This document shows, one piece after another, positions 61,319 to 64,000 of a stretch of DNA of 64,000 nt. The notes beneath the pieces were generated by a model. It ran no database searches. It was not told the DNA's origin and saw nothing but the letters and a program-made list of their open reading frames with translations. This stretch comes from Candidula unifasciata (taxonomy: Eukaryota > Mollusca > Gastropoda > Stylommatophora > Geomitridae). Location: NCBI GenBank assembly GCA_905116865.2, contig CAJHNH020006068.1:437294-501293 (forward strand), written 5' to 3'. The stretch's first letter is position 1. Each line of letters begins with the position of its first letter. A program made the translations under genes and the position numbers.

Positions 61319-64000
61319 TTATCGATCCAGTGGAGCGTGAGCTTTCGCCCTTTGGCCCAATGCCATGTAGTGGAATTTGCATGTTTTCACAAGCTGTTCT
61401 TTTCCTCCGTACAAGGTGTTCCACTTGTCTGGTCTCGGAGGGAGTAGCGTTCTTCTTGTCTCACTGAGTTCTGGGCACTCAAAGAGATGGTGTTCAACAG
61501 TTTCGTAGGGGTAGTTACATAGCTGGCACTCTGGGGAGTGTTGTGGCTGTATTCTGTTTAGTTGTCCATTGAGTGGAGTATGTTGCGTTCTAAGTCTGAA
61601 GATGGTGGCCTGGTCCCTTCTTGTTAGATGGTTAATGCTGTCATTGGGATCAGGGCCAGACATATGTCTATAAACCTCTCTTCCAGTGTCTCCCATGGCC
61701 CATCTGTTCAACTAAGTCTCTTTGTTTATAGCTCTTATCAGTGTTTTTGCTGTCTATAGGGTTGTCGCTGTAGGTGGTTATTCTTGTGTTGCTCCTTTCT
61801 TTGCCAATCTGTCAGCTCTGTCATTACCTGGTGTGCCGGAGTGACCTGGAATCCACTGCATCACTATTCTGATGTTGTATGAGGTAATAAGCTGATCAGC
61901 ATCCAGGATTATCTTGGCTATATCAGTTCTGCAGCGTTCACTGCACTCCAGAGCTTGAAGGGCAGACATTGAATCTGTGAAGATGACAATATTTTTGACC
62001 TTTGAAGGGTAAACATCCATTACAGTCTTTAGGTGGTATACTGCTGTTTCCAGTGCAATTATTTCAGCTTCATACTTTGTACAGAATTCCCCGCATGCAT
62101 CAAAAATCTCTTCAACAGATCCATCGGGATAACCTATGTAGATTCCGTAACCTGCTTTAATGGTAGCTTTAAATGCTGATCCAGCAGTAAGTATAGACAT
62201 GTATCCATTCTTGGGGGTAAGAATCAACGGTCTTTAGTAATGAGTTCATAAGAGCGATTGGGTGGGACTGTTTGGTTTCCTCGCCTACCAATTTAGTTCG
62301 GACTTCTGGAGCTTTAAAGCGTGAATGTGGTGGTAGGTTTCTTGCAACATTCTGAATTCCTTGACGTCCTTCTGGGAGGTGGTATCTGTCCTGAATTTCA
62401 TTAACACAATGTAAAACCGATTTGTGCTTTGTTCTTTGTTTGTATTCCCAGTTTTCTACAAGATGTCTATTAGGATGGTTACGATTTTTCCTAACGCATC
62501 TTTCATAAATTTCTAAAGTGGCTTTTTCTCTCCGCAACCCGAGGGGTTCCACATTTGTATGGATTTCACATGCAGCAGTTGGTGTAGACTGCATAGCTCC
62601 GCAGATTAATCGGAGGCATTATTTTGTACTCTGTCAAGAGTCTCTAGGTTAGTTTTGGAGCAAGTTGTAAGCAGTGAGTTGTTGTACTCTATCACAGAGC
62701 GAACATATCCTAGATATAAGCCCCTCAGAGTTTCCTTGTCTGATCCCCATGATGTACCTGCAAGTCTCTTTAATAACAGTAACCGCCTCAATGCCATATT
62801 CCTGATGTTTTCAATATGGTTCTTGAGGCTGAGCTGCCGGTCAAGTGTGACTCCAAGGTATGTGGGATGCTCTTCTTTCATCACTTGGTGTTTGTCTAAC
62901 CTCAGGTTAATATTCTTCCTTGCTACTTGGTGGCTTTTGGTAAAGATTGTGTAGACCGTCTTTGCACAGTTAACTTTGAGTTTCCATCTTTGGCAGTACT
63001 CATGCAGTCTTCTAAGGTCTCCATTAAGTCTTTGGGCTCCACTTTCCACATTTTCATGACTCTGCCATATTGCTAGGTCATCAGCGTACAAGGCTTTTTT
63101 GGCTTTGATTTGTTCTGGCAGGTCATTGATAAAGATTAGGAATAGTGTACAGCTCAATGATGAGCCTTGTGGCAAGCCCTCCTCCAAGACTTCTTTAGAA
63201 GAGATTGCGTTGTGCATCTTAGTCTGGATTGTTCTATCTATCAGGAAGTATTTCACCCAGTTATACAATCTGCCATGTATTCCTATGCTCATCATCTTCA
63301 TCAGGAGACCTTTTCTCCATACTCTGTCATAGACCTGCTGGAGGTCGACAAAGACTGCCACTGTGTGTTTCTTATTCTGGAAGCCATCATGTATTCTGTG
63401 TGTCAGTCTGAACAGCTGGTCTTCTGTACAGTTGTTGGTTCTGAAGGCAGTCAGATGTTTCCTGAAATAGTTTCCAGTTTGCTTTTCGGAAATTCCAACG
63501 GGTTCTCTGCTTGAAGCGTAATTTAGCGGTGGTGCTTACAGTTGTGAGTATAGGTTTGTGGTCACTTCCTATGTCGTCCAGGACTTGGGGATAGCTTGCG
63601 TCTGTTAAGTCGGATGAGCAGATGGTCAGGTCTGGTCGGCTGAGAGATAGGTGGGCCCTGTGTAACAGTGTAGGTGTAGACTCTGTGTCCTGCAGCACTA
63701 AAAGGTTAGTTGTTTCACAAGTATCTTCGATGTATTTCCCTGTGCTATTGTAGTCAGGGTAACCCCAACGTGGCGAGTGTCCGTTGAAGTCACCAACAAG
63801 AAGGGTTTTATGGTACTGTGTCTTGTATAGTTCTGGTATGTTGCATGTTATCTGAGGTGGGCTGTACACGTTGTATATCGTATATTTGCTTCCATTGTGC
63901 CAGATAGTTATTTTTTGCACATCTGTAGGGTGAGATGTCGACAGCATTGTTACATCTCCTTGTATATAGGTCACTATGCCACGGCAGTCATTGCACTTAC
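61319..64000 (-). pseudogene. RNase H-bearing LINE, minus copy (endonuclease, RT, RNase H; internal deletion)
   Basis: Minus strand, 5' to 3'. It continues beyond 64000. The endonuclease (63387-63974) has LLVGDFNGHSPRWG, SRPDLTICSSDL and DDIGSDHKPIL, all standard endonuclease motifs. A junction near 63450 then jumps into the middle of the RT (NNCTEDQLFRLTQRIHDGFQ), so the linker and RT fingers are deleted. The RT (62606-63361) has VAVFVDLQQVYDRVWRKGLL, EEGLPQGSSLSCTLF, LYADDLAI and HPTYLGVTLDRQLSLKNHIE. RNase H (61778-62227) has GSAFKATIKAGYGIY, KYEAEIIALETA, FTDSMSALQALE and HSGTPGNDRADRLAKKGA. The C-terminus (61319-61711) has CQLCNYPYETVEHHLFECPE. The tail is (AAC)n at 61307-61322. Class: Jockey/I-like with RNase H. 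Domains are well kept but lie in several frames. Confidence 0.9.

Overview
This is a repeat-dominated piece of a eukaryotic, most likely invertebrate, nuclear genome. The signs are split exons with GT/AG splice sites, tRNA-derived SINEs with A and B boxes, non-LTR retrotransposons with reverse transcriptase and RNase H, hAT-type miniature elements, kilobases of microsatellite, a 34-bp satellite and one assembly gap of 17 Ns (8984-9000). The density of SINEs, RTE-like and RNase H-bearing LINE relics and long microsatellites would suit a mollusc, perhaps a gastropod. That is an impression, since nothing here fixes the species. There is no operon, CRISPR array, rRNA or convincing functional tRNA gene.

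Only one host gene is recognised with confidence. Three consecutive coding exons of an endophilin-A (SH3GL family) gene lie on the minus strand at 4312-4412, 1700-1803 and 252-427. Their reading phases join perfectly. They encode the end of the BAR domain and the start of the linker before the SH3 domain. The SH3 exons would lie off the left edge; the N-terminal BAR exons would lie to the right but were not found. Two more exon-like stretches of unknown identity lie on the plus strand at 16903-17031 and 54518-54689.

Layout. 0-9 kb: endophilin exons with introns full of SINE, LINE and MITE relics, including a 285-bp long-TIR MITE. 9-13 kb: SINEs, then pyrimidine-rich and TG-rich microsatellites. 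12.8-15.3 kb: a dispersed 2.4-kb element with internal repeats and a perfect 143-bp tandem duplication. 15.3-22.4 kb: CT/GA arrays, a SPIN/URR-like hAT MITE, and a second hAT MITE that carries a reverse-transcriptase fragment. 22.4-28.2 kb: minisatellites, an RNase H LINE relic and a triple SINE nest. 28.7-32.1 kb: GATA-type and GT/GA arrays. 32.3-39.4 kb: an old RTE-like LINE split by four insertions, then a pair of hAT MITEs and a cluster of LINE 3' ends. 39.7-42.1 kb: a 46-base poly-C run and a 2-kb tetranucleotide block, mostly CCGA. 42.75-48.7 kb: the 34-bp satellite. 48.7-56.8 kb: SINEs, a 30-bp minisatellite and a fairly well preserved RTE-like reverse transcriptase. 56.8-64 kb: two copies of one RNase H-bearing LINE, tail to tail.

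There is no multi-gene system here. The interest lies in the transposon record: datable nested insertions with target-site duplications, a possible horizontally moved hAT family, SINE/LINE partnership through a shared 3' tail, and the satellite blocks. Very long open frames across the repeats are artefacts of stop-free repeat units.
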